From assembly GCA_943368475.1 (NCBI GenBank), contig CALRLF020000003.1:62001-126000 (forward strand): 64,000 nt of DNA. The letters run 5' to 3'. Below, one piece after another: positions 46,536-55,590 of this stretch. The notes under the pieces were generated by a model. The model made no database searches and was not told the origin of the DNA. It was given only the letters and a program-made list of their open reading frames with translations. Numbering within the stretch: the first letter of the stretch is position 1; each line of letters starts with the position of its first letter. This DNA comes from UBA1930 sp943368475. GTDB lineage: Bacteria > Bacteroidota > Bacteroidia > Chitinophagales > Chitinophagaceae. Made by a program: the position numbers and the translations under genes.

Positions 46536-48581
46536 ATGCTAACAATTGGTTACTACTTTTTAAAAGTAATACTGTGCAGTGGCATTTTATTATTGTATTA
46601 CTGGATGGTGTTACGCAACAAACGTTTTCATCAATACAATCGTTTTTATTTGTTGTTTGTGGGTTTGTTTTCTTGGTTAATTCCATTAATCAAAATACAG
46701 TTTGTTCAACTAACAGGAGTGGAGCAATCTCAATTAATTCAATTGGTAAATATTGTAGCCGATAATAATACAGAGTTCGAACAAATTGTGTTGCAGCAAG
46801 GTTTTGCTGTTAATTGGGATTTATTGGCAATGGTTGTTTATAGCATTGTTTCAGCTTTTTTTCTGTTTTCTTTTATAGCAGGAATTGCAAAAGTGTATCA
46901 GTTGTTAAAAACCAATTCTTGTAAAAACATTGGGGATGTTTATTTGATTTTAACGAATGCAAAAGGAACGCCATTTTCCTTTTTTAAATACATTTTTTGG
47001 AATGAAGCTATTGATATTAATACATCAACAGGCAAACAAATGATGCAGCACGAATTAATTCATGTGCAAGAAAAACACAGTGCTGATAAGCTTTTTATGC
47101 AACTCGTTATTTTGTTTGGTTGGTTTAATCCATTTTTTTGGTTGGCAAAAAAAGAACTGAATATGATTCACGAATTTATAGCCGATAATAAAGCCATTGA
47201 AAATGGAGATACAGCTTCACTGGCTACCATGTTGTTAACTGCTGCTTACCCACAGCAACAATATTTATTAAGTAATCCATTTTTCTTTTCACCCATAAAA
47301 CGAAGATTAGCTATGTTAACCAACACAAAAAATTCAAAATGGTCTTATGCAAGAAGACTGGTTGTATTGCCTTTGCTTGCAACAGTAGTGTTATTATTTG
47401 CATTTAGAAAAAAAGAGGCAGATAAAAATATTCCATTAAACAAAGTGTACACTGTTGTTATTGATGCAGGTCATGGTGGATCTGATATTGGAGCTTCTGC
47501 TTTAGATGGTACTACAGAAAAAGAACTTAATTTATTAATGCTGCAAGCTGTGAAAGCTGCAAATGCAAACGATAAAATTAAATTGATTTTCACCCGAGAA
47601 ACTGATGTACTGCAAACGCCAGTTGAGAAAGCCAATTTTGTAAATGCCCAAAAAGCTGATTTATTTGTTTCGTTGCACATGAATGTTGCAACCAAAGAAG
47701 AGCCTATTAAAAATGGTATCGAAATTTATGTGCCAAGGGATAACGATAGAAAGAATATAGAGCAATGCAAACTTTTTGCAACTTCAATTAATCAGGTGTT
47801 ACAACAATCGTTTGTATCGAATGGAGTAAAAACTAGAGCTGCTGGTATTTGGATATTAAAAGCAACTGAATGTCCTGCTGCACTAATTGAATGTGGATTT
47901 ATAAGCAATGCAAAAGATTTAGCAATGCTAAAAAATGAAACTCAGCGAAAAAAAATGGCTGAATCAATCTTGACTGGAATTGGTAATTATTTAAAAGCTT
48001 TTGAAACCAATCAAGTTGCAAATAATCAAGCAACAAAAGAACTTACTATTGTTCAAGCAAAAATGAATGACACCGTTCCTACAAATAAAAAAACTATTAC
48101 TGTTACGCTAAATGAAGGAAAGGCAAGTAAGAATATTGATACAACTTTAAAAGGGAACTTAAAAAACAGTTTAATCATTGTGGATGAGCAGAAGATGAGT
48201 TATGAGGCTTTTAAGAAAATTGACCCAAATGACATTGCTACAATAAATATTTATAAATACACTGATAAAAATTCTGCCAATCGTGAAAATGGAAAGGAGA
48301 GTGTTGTTATAGTTACAACCAAAAAGAAAGCTACAGAATCAAAATCTACGGATGAGATTAAAGAAGAAAAGCTACCAAAAGATGTTATATACATTGTTGA
48401 TGGAAAACGAATTACCAAAGAAGAAATGGGTAAGCTAAACACAAGTGATCTTGAAACTGTGAATGTATTAAAAGATAAAGCTGCTATTGCTCTTTATGGT
48501 GAAGAAGGGAAGAATGGAGTGATAATTATTACGACAAAAAAGAAACCAGTTTCTCCAAGTCAAATTGTTGAGAAAAGTTAA
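46536..48581 (+). CDS. BlaR1-type M56 metalloprotease fused to N-acetylmuramoyl-L-alanine amidase
   Basis: 681 aa. N-terminal M56 membrane protease (~1-290) with TM segments and HELIH at 172-176. A last TM (~276-290) leads into an Amidase_3 domain (~305-490) that retains its Zn/catalytic set: His313 (IDAGHGG), Glu near 328-330, His381 (SLHMN), Glu452 (LIECGFISN). After it come two plug-like repeats (~545-600 and ~617-670), each with IVD(G/E) and a VIxxTKKK ending. Known BlaR1 proteins carry a penicillin-binding sensor; here a wall amidase takes that place. It is likely to sense or cut peptidoglycan and cleave the BlaI repressor encoded just upstream. Confidence 0.9.
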   Translation: MLTIGYYFLKVILCSGILLLYYWMVLRNKRFHQYNRFYLLFVGLFSWLIPLIKIQFVQLTGVEQSQLIQLVNIVADNNTEFEQIVLQQGFAVNWDLLAMVVYSIVSAFFLFSFIAGIAKVYQLLKTNSCKNIGDVYLILTNAKGTPFSFFKYIFWNEAIDINTSTGKQMMQHELIHVQEKHSADKLFMQLVILFGWFNPFFWLAKKELNMIHEFIADNKAIENGDTASLATMLLTAAYPQQQYLLSNPFFFSPIKRRLAMLTNTKNSKWSYARRLVVLPLLATVVLLFAFRKKEADKNIPLNKVYTVVIDAGHGGSDIGASALDGTTEKELNLLMLQAVKAANANDKIKLIFTRETDVLQTPVEKANFVNAQKADLFVSLHMNVATKEEPIKNGIEIYVPRDNDRKNIEQCKLFATSINQVLQQSFVSNGVKTRAAGIWILKATECPAALIECGFISNAKDLAMLKNETQRKKMAESILTGIGNYLKAFETNQVANNQATKELTIVQAKMNDTVPTNKKTITVTLNEGKASKNIDTTLKGNLKNSLIIVDEQKMSYEAFKKIDPNDIATINIYKYTDKNSANRENGKESVVIVTTKKKATESKSTDEIKEEKLPKDVIYIVDGKRITKEEMGKLNTSDLETVNVLKDKAAIALYGEEGKNGVIIITTKKKPVSPSQIVEKS

Positions 48582-48590
48582 TCTGCTCAA

Positions 48591-48706
48591 GGGCAGGGGG
48601 ATTGCAGCAAACTACCACGCTGAAGCCTTGTGCATTGGCCTTGTGGCGTAGTAGTGTGAAAAAGCCCCAACAGCAGCCAGACGTAAGTGCTATTGCACAT
48701 TGCCCC
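48591..48706. repeat. GC-rich structured intergenic element
   Basis: About 116 bp, richer in G+C than its surroundings. It is bounded by GGGCA (48591-48595) and TGCCC (48701-48705), which pair. Inside lie ACTACCACGC (48611-48620) with GCGTAGTAGT (48646-48655; one mismatch), and a small hairpin GTGC-TATT-GCAC (48687-48698). It follows the BlaR1-amidase stop and precedes the convergent 101-aa gene. Could be a palindromic repeat, a terminator region or a small RNA. Confidence 0.45.
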
Positions 48707-48716
48707 AAAATACTTT

Positions 48717-49022
48717 CTATAAAAACCAGTATTTAAGCACCAATACAGCTACTGCATATACACAGGTAACGGCAAAAATGCCTTTGGCTGTTTTATCGAT
48801 ATGGTTATTAATAAAGAGGGTAAATATTATTGCATTGGCCAATAACGAAAAGCTGACCATGCTGGTAATTAACTTTTGTTCTATGCCCAAGTATTGTATA
48901 AATTCCCATGGGCTAAGCCTGCTGAATTTATAAAAATAAAAACCCACCATACCCAGTAATGGCGTAAATAAACCTAAGATTAAACCATACACTAAACTGT
49001 CTTTTCCAAGTATTTTAAACAT
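48717..49022 (-). CDS. Small integral membrane protein, unknown
   Basis: 101 aa with three predicted helices (~12-32, 52-72, 80-100). No known motif. It starts 18 bases after the surE stop and so is very probably cotranscribed with surE. In many Bacteroidota surE is followed by lpxB on the same strand; here the BlaI/BlaR1 pair, on the other strand, separates them. Confidence 0.75.
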   Translation of the reverse strand: MFKILGKDSLVYGLILGLFTPLLGMVGFYFYKFSRLSPWEFIQYLGIEQKLITSMVSFSLLANAIIFTLFINNHIDKTAKGIFAVTCVYAVAVLVLKYWFL

Positions 49023-49040
49023 AACAAAAGGTTGATTGAA

Positions 49041-49823
49041 TTAAAATTTCCAGCTTTCTATTTTTTGCTTTAAAGCATAATTGGTTAAATCGAACTGCAC
49101 TGGAACAATGCTTACATAATTATTTTTCAATGCCCAAACATCCGTATCTTTTCCTTTATCAAAATTTACAAATTCACCAGTTAGCCAATAGTACATTTTG
49201 CCATGCGGATCTTTGCGTTCAATAAAATCTTCTTCGTATTTAGCATAAGCTTGTCTGCAAATTTTTATGCCTTTGATTATCTCTTGTGGCACTGCTGGAA
49301 TGTTCACATTCAACAACAAATGTTTCTCTTTCTTTTTAGCTAACAACATTAAAGCAACTTTTCTTGCATACACTTTTGCAGCAGTAAAATCTGCTTCCAT
49401 GCTATAATCCAACAAGCTGAAACCTGCACTGGGTATGTTTTCTATGGCAGCTTCCATTGCAGCACTCATAGTGCCACTATAAATTACATTAATGCTATGA
49501 TTGGCACCATGGTTAATGCCACTTAAACAAATATCGGGCTTGCGATGTAGCACTTTATCAACTGCTAACTTTACACAATCTACTGGTGTGCCATTACAAG
49601 TGTAAGCTTCTACACCATCAATAAATTGTACTTTTTGTAAACGTAAGGGATTGCCAATAGTAATGGCATGCCCCATGGCACTTTGTGGTTTATCTGGTGC
49701 TACTACTACTACTCGTCCTAAATCTACTACTGCTTCTGCTAAAGCTTTTATACCTGGTGCAAAAATGCTATCGTCGTTGGTAATTAAAATAATGGGTAAT
49801 TCTGCTTGCTTAACTTTTGCCAT
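49041..49823 (-). CDS. surE: 5'/3'-nucleotidase SurE
   Basis: 260 aa. The N-terminal metal-binding motif is ILITNDDSIFAPGIKAL with the Asp pair; other landmarks are SGINHGANHS and SGTMSAAMEAA. It dephosphorylates nucleoside 5'- and 3'-monophosphates and short polyphosphates. The protein is the long form that is typical of this phylum. It heads a unit with the small membrane protein. Confidence 0.95.
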   Translation of the reverse strand: MAKVKQAELPIILITNDDSIFAPGIKALAEAVVDLGRVVVVAPDKPQSAMGHAITIGNPLRLQKVQFIDGVEAYTCNGTPVDCVKLAVDKVLHRKPDICLSGINHGANHSINVIYSGTMSAAMEAAIENIPSAGFSLLDYSMEADFTAAKVYARKVALMLLAKKKEKHLLLNVNIPAVPQEIIKGIKICRQAYAKYEEDFIERKDPHGKMYYWLTGEFVNFDKGKDTDVWALKNNYVSIVPVQFDLTNYALKQKIESWKF

Positions 49824-49901
49824 GGGTGCAAGATAAGAAAGTAGGCGTTAATATTTTTTACCACATAGATATTAAGGCATATAGATTTATTTTTAACACC
49901 A

Positions 49902-51737
49902 CTAATTATTCACTACAAAATCTGGACGTTTTACAAACTGACTGCTAAATTTATAGCGAAGGTTGGTAATAAAATCTATTCTAAAACTATTCATATCTGC
50001 ATTGGTTCTAGGAAAAAAGTATCCTTTCAATTCCATTGTACCAAAGATTAAATTTTCGTTTCGGCTTCTAACGCCCAAACCAATACTTGAATATCCATCG
50101 GTTTTGGTAAACGAACTATTAAAGGGCGTAAGGAAACTGGTTCCACCAAAAATAAATGGAGCAAACTTAAATCCATATAATGACCATGGATTAAAAAATA
50201 CCACTTCGCCTTTAATGGTGCTTCGCATTTCGGCAGCAACAGGCGTATTCGAAAATTCAGGTAATCCGTAATTGCTAGAAATAAACAATGGATCGTATAA
50301 TGTAATATTATCCAGCCTTGTAAAACTTGCACTAACAAAAGTTCTTTGTTTCCAGCGTTTACTTAATTTTTTCAGTTTGCTGAAATAATCAACACTTAAC
50401 AAATAGCTAATGTCTTCAATGCTTTTATTGTGCACATAAGAACCAAACTTAAAACTGTAACTAAAATAATCCTTTTTTTTACTGAAATAACTTCGCTGAA
50501 AGTCGATGCCATAATAGCTGCGTTTTCTTTGTTGTTTATTGGTGTAACCACCAATAATAGCAGCACTAAATCCTTCAGGAATATCTTCATTTCGGCTAAA
50601 GCCATATACAAATCTGGTTTTATAAAAAACTTGTTTTGCTAAAGTAAAAGAAGCCAAAATACCTGATATGCTGTTGTATTGATAGTTGTTTTTATTGATA
50701 AATTCTTTGGGTATCTCCTGAAATTCTTGTTTAAAAATTCTGCTAGCGATAAATGCTCTTAAACGGGTGGTAGGATTGTTTCTATTAATAATTCCTTTTG
50801 CATCTAAGTTGTATGCAGCCCAAGCATCAACAATATAATATTGGTAATTGAAAAACTGGTAATAGGTAGAATCTGCGATGTATTGATTTTTTGTTTGGTG
50901 TTGCTCAAAGCCAATTGAATAGGTAAATGGAAAATAGGGTGTAACCAATGGCTTGCTTATCGATGCATACATCACTGTTTCTTCATTTCGGCCACTATTA
51001 AAAGCTGATTTGTAGTTTTGAAAACCGATGGTAAGATCAGAAAAAGTACCTTGAATATTTCGTCGGGTATAAGCTGCACCAAAACCAGTTTTTTGTAATC
51101 TTGATTGGTCGTACAATAAACTAGCTTCCAGCTTATCTCCAATGCCTAAAAAGTTTTCTTCTTGAATATTTAGCATGCCACTTTGCGAAGATGAAATATC
51201 AATGCTTCCACCTAAAGAAAATACATCTTTGGTAATAATGAATGCTTCAACTGAATGGCCGTCTTTAGTGGGTTGTAAAACAATTCTTGCATCTTGCAAA
51301 AAAAGCTGTTCTCTTAAATGTCTTTCATTATCGGCTAGCAAATAAGGGAATACAGCATCGCCTTCTTTAAAAAATAAATTATTTCGTATGATTCTTTTTT
51401 TAGTTTGCATGTGCAGGTTATCGGCAAAACGGGTAACGAAGTTTTTTTTCATCCAATTGGTATCGTTCACCGATGCTCCAAAACTCAATTGTTGAATATG
51501 AACTTTAGTAATGGGTAATCCGGCATACTTTGTAAATGAAGTATTATTTTTTATAGGCTCGTTATCTATTTCAGTTCCTGTGCTAACACTTTTACCCAGC
51601 TTGCCCAATAATCCTTTTTTGCCAGCTAAGAAAAATTCATCTTTTGTAGAATCTTTAGCTTCTTGAGCATATATATTGTTGGTGCTTAGTAAAAGCACTA
51701 GAACCAATACACACTTATAGAAGTAATGATGAAACAT
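49902..51737 (-). CDS. BamA/TamA-like outer-membrane protein
   Basis: 611 aa, signal peptide (VLVLVLLLSTNNIYAQ). After ~50 residues comes a POTRA-like part (KYAGLPITKVHIQQL, LHMQTKKRIIRNNLFFKEGDAVFPYLLADNERHLREQLFLQDARI), then a beta-barrel with alternating aromatic residues; the barrel starts around GSIDISSSQSG. The short single-POTRA form is typical of Bacteroidota surface-antigen-type Omp85 relatives. It is located in the outer membrane. Role unknown; membrane-protein or lipid transport is possible. Confidence 0.78.
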   Translation of the reverse strand: MFHHYFYKCVLVLVLLLSTNNIYAQEAKDSTKDEFFLAGKKGLLGKLGKSVSTGTEIDNEPIKNNTSFTKYAGLPITKVHIQQLSFGASVNDTNWMKKNFVTRFADNLHMQTKKRIIRNNLFFKEGDAVFPYLLADNERHLREQLFLQDARIVLQPTKDGHSVEAFIITKDVFSLGGSIDISSSQSGMLNIQEENFLGIGDKLEASLLYDQSRLQKTGFGAAYTRRNIQGTFSDLTIGFQNYKSAFNSGRNEETVMYASISKPLVTPYFPFTYSIGFEQHQTKNQYIADSTYYQFFNYQYYIVDAWAAYNLDAKGIINRNNPTTRLRAFIASRIFKQEFQEIPKEFINKNNYQYNSISGILASFTLAKQVFYKTRFVYGFSRNEDIPEGFSAAIIGGYTNKQQRKRSYYGIDFQRSYFSKKKDYFSYSFKFGSYVHNKSIEDISYLLSVDYFSKLKKLSKRWKQRTFVSASFTRLDNITLYDPLFISSNYGLPEFSNTPVAAEMRSTIKGEVVFFNPWSLYGFKFAPFIFGGTSFLTPFNSSFTKTDGYSSIGLGVRSRNENLIFGTMELKGYFFPRTNADMNSFRIDFITNLRYKFSSQFVKRPDFVVNN

Positions 51738-51891
51738 TGAAATACTATCTTAGAATGCAATAAAGTAAATGTAAACTGCTGATTATAAAGATGCAGATTG
51801 AAAATTTTAACACAAATGCCAGTAAGCGTTTTAAGAATAGAGTAAGATAGGCTTTAATTCACTAATGATTATTAAAGCTTTTGATTTTGTA

Positions 51892-52494
51892 TTATTTGTG
51901 CTTTGCAAAATATTTTTTATTGAGCCAATTGCTTAAATAAGCACTGCCAATACCAATGGCTGCACCTGCTAAAACATCTGTTGGGTAATGTTGACCTAAA
52001 TACATTCTTGAATAACCAACACCAGCTGCCCATGCATAAGCAGGCACAACTACATACCATTTTTTAAAATTGATACTTAATGAAGCTGCAGTTGTAAATG
52101 CTGTAGAAGTATGTCCTGACGGGAAAGAGGCATCATTATCCAACTCATAAGGATGAATTAGAGTTGGATATTTTATATAAGGCCGATCTCTGTTGATGGT
52201 ATATTTTAAGCCTTGCGTAATGGCTGTGTTAATAACCAATGCACCAGCACTTTGCCAACCTTTTTTTTGTAAAGCTTTGTCTTTTTTAAAATAACCTGTT
52301 GCTAAAATAGCCAATGGACTAGCAACTGCAATTGGATAAACAGACGCTGAAGTATTTTTCCATATAGCAGAATTGGGTACAGTTGGGTTTATATTATCCA
52401 GTAAATTCACTTCCCAGTTTTGTGCATATGTATTTAAGAAAATAAAAAAGCATCCTGTAAAAAGGAGGATGCTTTTGAATAGTTGATTGTTCAT
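51892..52494 (-). CDS. PAP2-family phosphatase, exported
   Basis: 200 aa from the ATG at 52494 (an upstream ATG adds MFSARKKQI). Signal peptide LFKSILLFTGCFFIFLNTYA. The phosphatase motifs are KYTINRDRP (first), SFPSGHTSTA (second, catalytic His) and SRMYLGQHYPTDVL (third, with catalytic His). PAP2 enzymes dephosphorylate lipids such as undecaprenyl or phosphatidate phosphates; the exact substrate is unknown. A terminator-like hairpin lies inside the signal-peptide coding sequence (52446-52476). Confidence 0.9.
   Translation of the reverse strand: MNNQLFKSILLFTGCFFIFLNTYAQNWEVNLLDNINPTVPNSAIWKNTSASVYPIAVASPLAILATGYFKKDKALQKKGWQSAGALVINTAITQGLKYTINRDRPYIKYPTLIHPYELDNDASFPSGHTSTAFTTAASLSINFKKWYVVVPAYAWAAGVGYSRMYLGQHYPTDVLAGAAIGIGSAYLSNWLNKKYFAKHK
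52446..52476 (-). promoter_or_regulatory. Terminator-like hairpin inside the PAP2 coding sequence
   Basis: On the minus strand AAAAGCATCCT pairs with AGGATGCTTTT (11 bp, 9-base loop) and is followed by TTATTTTC. It covers codons ~7-17 of the PAP2 gene, inside the signal peptide region. It is as strong as the true terminators in the window. Confidence 0.5.
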
Positions 52495-52566
52495 GATTTG
52501 TTTTTTTCTCGCAGAAAACACAGATAACGCAGAATAATCAATGTTATCTATACCATCAGTGAGAGC

Positions 52567-55272
52567 TTATAAATTAGCCAACGATTCTTCAATGGTTTTT
52601 ATTCTTGCTTCAGCATCAGCTTTTTTCTTTTGTTCGGCTGCAATTACTTCTGGTTTTGCATTGGCTACAAAACGTTCGTTGCCCAGCTTCTTCATCACAC
52701 TTTCTAAGAACCCTTTTTGATAAGCAAGGTCTTCTGTTAATTTTTCCTTCTCTTGTATTAAAAAATTGTTACTGCCTTTACTTTCCAAAATAGGTACATA
52801 AACCATAGTTGTACCACTTACATCTGCCATGGAATTATCTACAGGTCTGTCAACAAAGTTGATTGTAAATGAACCTGTCTGATTCATAAGTAAGTCTTTT
52901 ATTGGCTCATACATGCTTACATTATCAGTTTTTAAATTCAGATTAATTTTATCTGTTTTTTTGAGCATTTGCTTTGCTCTGAGGTCTCTTGTTACCTTTA
53001 TATCATTTTTTAATTGGGTTCCTAATTTTAAAATTTTGTAATCAATAGAAGCGATAGGACTTTGTTGCTTTACACACAGATCATCTTTTCTATCTATTAA
53101 TTGATGGTAAATCTCTTCAGTAACAAAAGGCATAAAAGGATGCAGTAAATGCATCAACTCTTCAAAGTATGCAACTGTTTTATTGTACACTGCTGCTTCA
53201 ATTGGTTGTTCAAAACCTGGCTTTACCCATTCTAAATACCAACTACAGAAGTCATCCCATATTAAAGAGTAAATAGTTTTTAAAGCCTCACTTAAACGGA
53301 ATTGTTTCAGTAAAGTTTCTACTTCAAGTTTTACTTCGTTCAATCTGTTTTCAAACCATGTCAATGCAAAGTTGCTGGTTGCTGGTTGCTGGTTGCCAGT
53401 AACTGGTAACTGGTAACTGCTATCCTGCCTTCCTTCCCACATTTTCACCAGCTTCAACGCATTCCACAGTTTGTTATTAAAGTTTCTCCCTTGTTCTAAG
53501 CTGCTTTCATCGAACATTAAATCATTGCCAGCAGGAGAGGAGAACATAATGCCAAAACGTACAGCATCAGCACCATATTTATCAATCAATTCTAATAAAT
53601 CAGGTGAATTGCCCAATTGCTTACTCATTTTTCTACCTTGCTTGTCTCTCACCATTCCTGTGAAGTACACATCTTTAAAAGGCTGTTCTTTTTTGTATTC
53701 GTAACCAGCCATTATCATTCTGGCAACCCAGAAAAAGATAATGTCTTGTCCTGTTACTAAAGTTGTGGTTGGATAATAATATTCAGCTTCTTTGTTACCG
53801 GGATTACTGATGCCTTTGAATACTTCCATAGGCCATAACCAAGAAGAGAACCAGGTATCGAGGCAGTCTTCATCCTGCGTAAGGTTTAAGGTTTCTCCAC
53901 CTTCTGCCTTTTGCCTTTTAACTTCAGCCTTTGCAAGGGCTTCTTCTTTTGTTGCAGCTACATAACAATTGCCATCTTCATCGTACCAAGCAGGAATTTG
54001 TTGTCCCCACCAAAGCTGACGAGAAATACACCAATCTTTAATATTGCTCAACCAATGGTTGTAGGTATTTTTTGTTTTTTCTGGATGAAATTTTATTTCA
54101 TCATTCATTACAGATGAAAGCGTTTCAGGGTTTCTGTTCAAAAATTCTTTCATGTTCATAAACCACTGCAAACTCAATCTGCTTTCTATTACAGCACCTG
54201 TTCTTTCACTAGTACCTACTTGACCTTTATAATCTTCTACTTTTTCTAATTGACCAAGAGCTTTAATGTCCTCAGCAATTTGTTTTCTTAACTCAAAACG
54301 GTCAACACCATTGTAAGCCAATACCTGTGCTGATGGATTTTCATCCATTAAATCAACAGCAGTAAACTTTCCACTTTCATCTAAAGTATTTAAAGCTTTC
54401 AAGTTGTGTTTTCTGCCTAGCTCATTATCGTTCTTATCGTGTGCTGGTGTAATTTTCAAAGCACCTGTACCAAATTCAGCATCTACATATTCATCGGCAA
54501 TAATGGGAATTCTTCTGTTGATGATTGGAACAATCACTTCTTTTCCAATCCATGACGTATAGCGTTCATCAGTTGGATTTACACAAATAGCCACATCACC
54601 TAAAATAGTTTCTGGACGAGTAGTTGCAACAGTAATGCTTCCACTACCATCAACCAATGGATATTTTACGTAGTACAATTTACTATCAACTTCTTTAAAA
54701 ATAACTTCTTCATCACTCAGGGCTGTTTTACTTGCAGGATCCCAGTTTACCATTCTTAGCCCACGGTATATAACTCCTTTTTCGTGTAGGTCTATAAAAA
54801 CTTTAATTACACTTTTATAGTAATCATCATCCATGGTAAAGGATGTTCTGTTCCAGTCTAAACTGCAACCCAATTTTTTCAATTGCTGTAAAATAATACC
54901 ACCATATTTTTCTTTCCATTCCCATGCATATTTTAAAAATTCTTCTCTGGTTAAAGAAGATTTTGCAATACCACGTTCACGTAACATAGCAACCACTTTT
55001 GCTTCAGTAGCAATAGAAGCATGATCAGTTCCAGGAACCCAGCATGCATTTTTGCCTTGCATTCTTGCACGGCGAATTAAAATATCTTGAATAGTATTAT
55101 TTAGGCAATGTCCCATGTGCAACACACCAGTTACATTGGGTGGGGGAATTACAATTGTATAGGCTTCACGTTCGTCGGGTGTACTGTTAAAATAACCTTT
55201 ATTCAAACAATGTTGATACCAATTATTATCGGCCGATTGATGATCGAAATTTTTAGATAGTTCCATATTCAT
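52567..55272 (-). CDS. valS: Valyl-tRNA synthetase
   Basis: 901 aa. Class I motifs: PPPNVTGVLHMGH (HIGH equivalent) and GRKMSKQLGNS (KMSKS equivalent, Gln for Ser at the end). The editing (CP1) region includes TTRPETILGDVAICVNP. It attaches valine to tRNA-Val. The second in-frame ATG (MELSKNF, two codons in) is an equally good start. Two heptad-phased repeats lie in frame: 53370-53418, before the anticodon-binding domain, and 53881-53930, in a surface loop. The coiled-coil C-terminal tail is intact. Confidence 0.96.
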   Translation of the reverse strand: MNMELSKNFDHQSADNNWYQHCLNKGYFNSTPDEREAYTIVIPPPNVTGVLHMGHCLNNTIQDILIRRARMQGKNACWVPGTDHASIATEAKVVAMLRERGIAKSSLTREEFLKYAWEWKEKYGGIILQQLKKLGCSLDWNRTSFTMDDDYYKSVIKVFIDLHEKGVIYRGLRMVNWDPASKTALSDEEVIFKEVDSKLYYVKYPLVDGSGSITVATTRPETILGDVAICVNPTDERYTSWIGKEVIVPIINRRIPIIADEYVDAEFGTGALKITPAHDKNDNELGRKHNLKALNTLDESGKFTAVDLMDENPSAQVLAYNGVDRFELRKQIAEDIKALGQLEKVEDYKGQVGTSERTGAVIESRLSLQWFMNMKEFLNRNPETLSSVMNDEIKFHPEKTKNTYNHWLSNIKDWCISRQLWWGQQIPAWYDEDGNCYVAATKEEALAKAEVKRQKAEGGETLNLTQDEDCLDTWFSSWLWPMEVFKGISNPGNKEAEYYYPTTTLVTGQDIIFFWVARMIMAGYEYKKEQPFKDVYFTGMVRDKQGRKMSKQLGNSPDLLELIDKYGADAVRFGIMFSSPAGNDLMFDESSLEQGRNFNNKLWNALKLVKMWEGRQDSSYQLPVTGNQQPATSNFALTWFENRLNEVKLEVETLLKQFRLSEALKTIYSLIWDDFCSWYLEWVKPGFEQPIEAAVYNKTVAYFEELMHLLHPFMPFVTEEIYHQLIDRKDDLCVKQQSPIASIDYKILKLGTQLKNDIKVTRDLRAKQMLKKTDKINLNLKTDNVSMYEPIKDLLMNQTGSFTINFVDRPVDNSMADVSGTTMVYVPILESKGSNNFLIQEKEKLTEDLAYQKGFLESVMKKLGNERFVANAKPEVIAAEQKKKADAEARIKTIEESLANL
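53370..53418. repeat. In-frame heptamer array in valS (RGTWRCY type)
   Basis: Seven 7-bp units in strict phase on the plus strand: agttgct, ggttgct, ggttgct, ggttgcc, agtaact, ggtaact, ggtaact. 49 bp, in the gap between the catalytic core and the anticodon-binding domain; the encoded residues include QLPVTGNQQPATSN. Confidence 0.75.
53881..53930. repeat. In-frame heptamer array in valS (RGGYNNA type)
   Basis: On the plus strand: tccacct, tctgcct, tttgcct, tttaact, tcagcct (53896-53930), the complement of RGGYNNA. Directly before it, AAGGTTT twice (53881-53894) is the same word family in the opposite orientation. The encoded stretch is EVKRQKAEGGETLN, in a loop that varies between ValRS sequences. 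Confidence 0.65.
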
Positions 55273-55371
55273 GCTGCTGCTAATTTTCAGGTTGGCAAAA
55301 ATAAGGAAATGCAGGTGTGTAGATGCTAAAAAAGCAGTTGTTTAAGGCTTTTAAGAAACTGGGAAAGGGTT

Positions 55372-55590
55372 TTAAAAGGCCACTTTTAATTCCCATCCAT
55401 AAAACCAAGGATTTTGAGGTTTTTTTTCTGCATTAATTTCTTCTAAATTTTCGAAAATTTCCTTATGAATAACTACTCCAGTGCAGCCATTCGAAAATTT
55501 AAAATGATTGGTGATTTTTTCTAATTGTTGTTGTGCCGAACCTAAGGCAATTGTAGAAAGTATTGATGTAAACAAAATAAGTAATCTCAT
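55372..55590 (-). CDS. Small exported protein, unknown
   Basis: 72 aa from the ATG at 55590 (MRLLILFTSILSTIALGSA; an in-frame ATG upstream adds seven residues). Signal peptide cut likely after GSA. The mature part has one Cys (NGCTGVV) and an Asn/Lys/Trp-rich tail. It lies 100 bases upstream of valS on the same strand. The frame is short but the signal peptide supports a real gene. Confidence 0.5.
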   Translation of the reverse strand: MRLLILFTSILSTIALGSAQQQLEKITNHFKFSNGCTGVVIHKEIFENLEEINAEKKPQNPWFYGWELKVAF

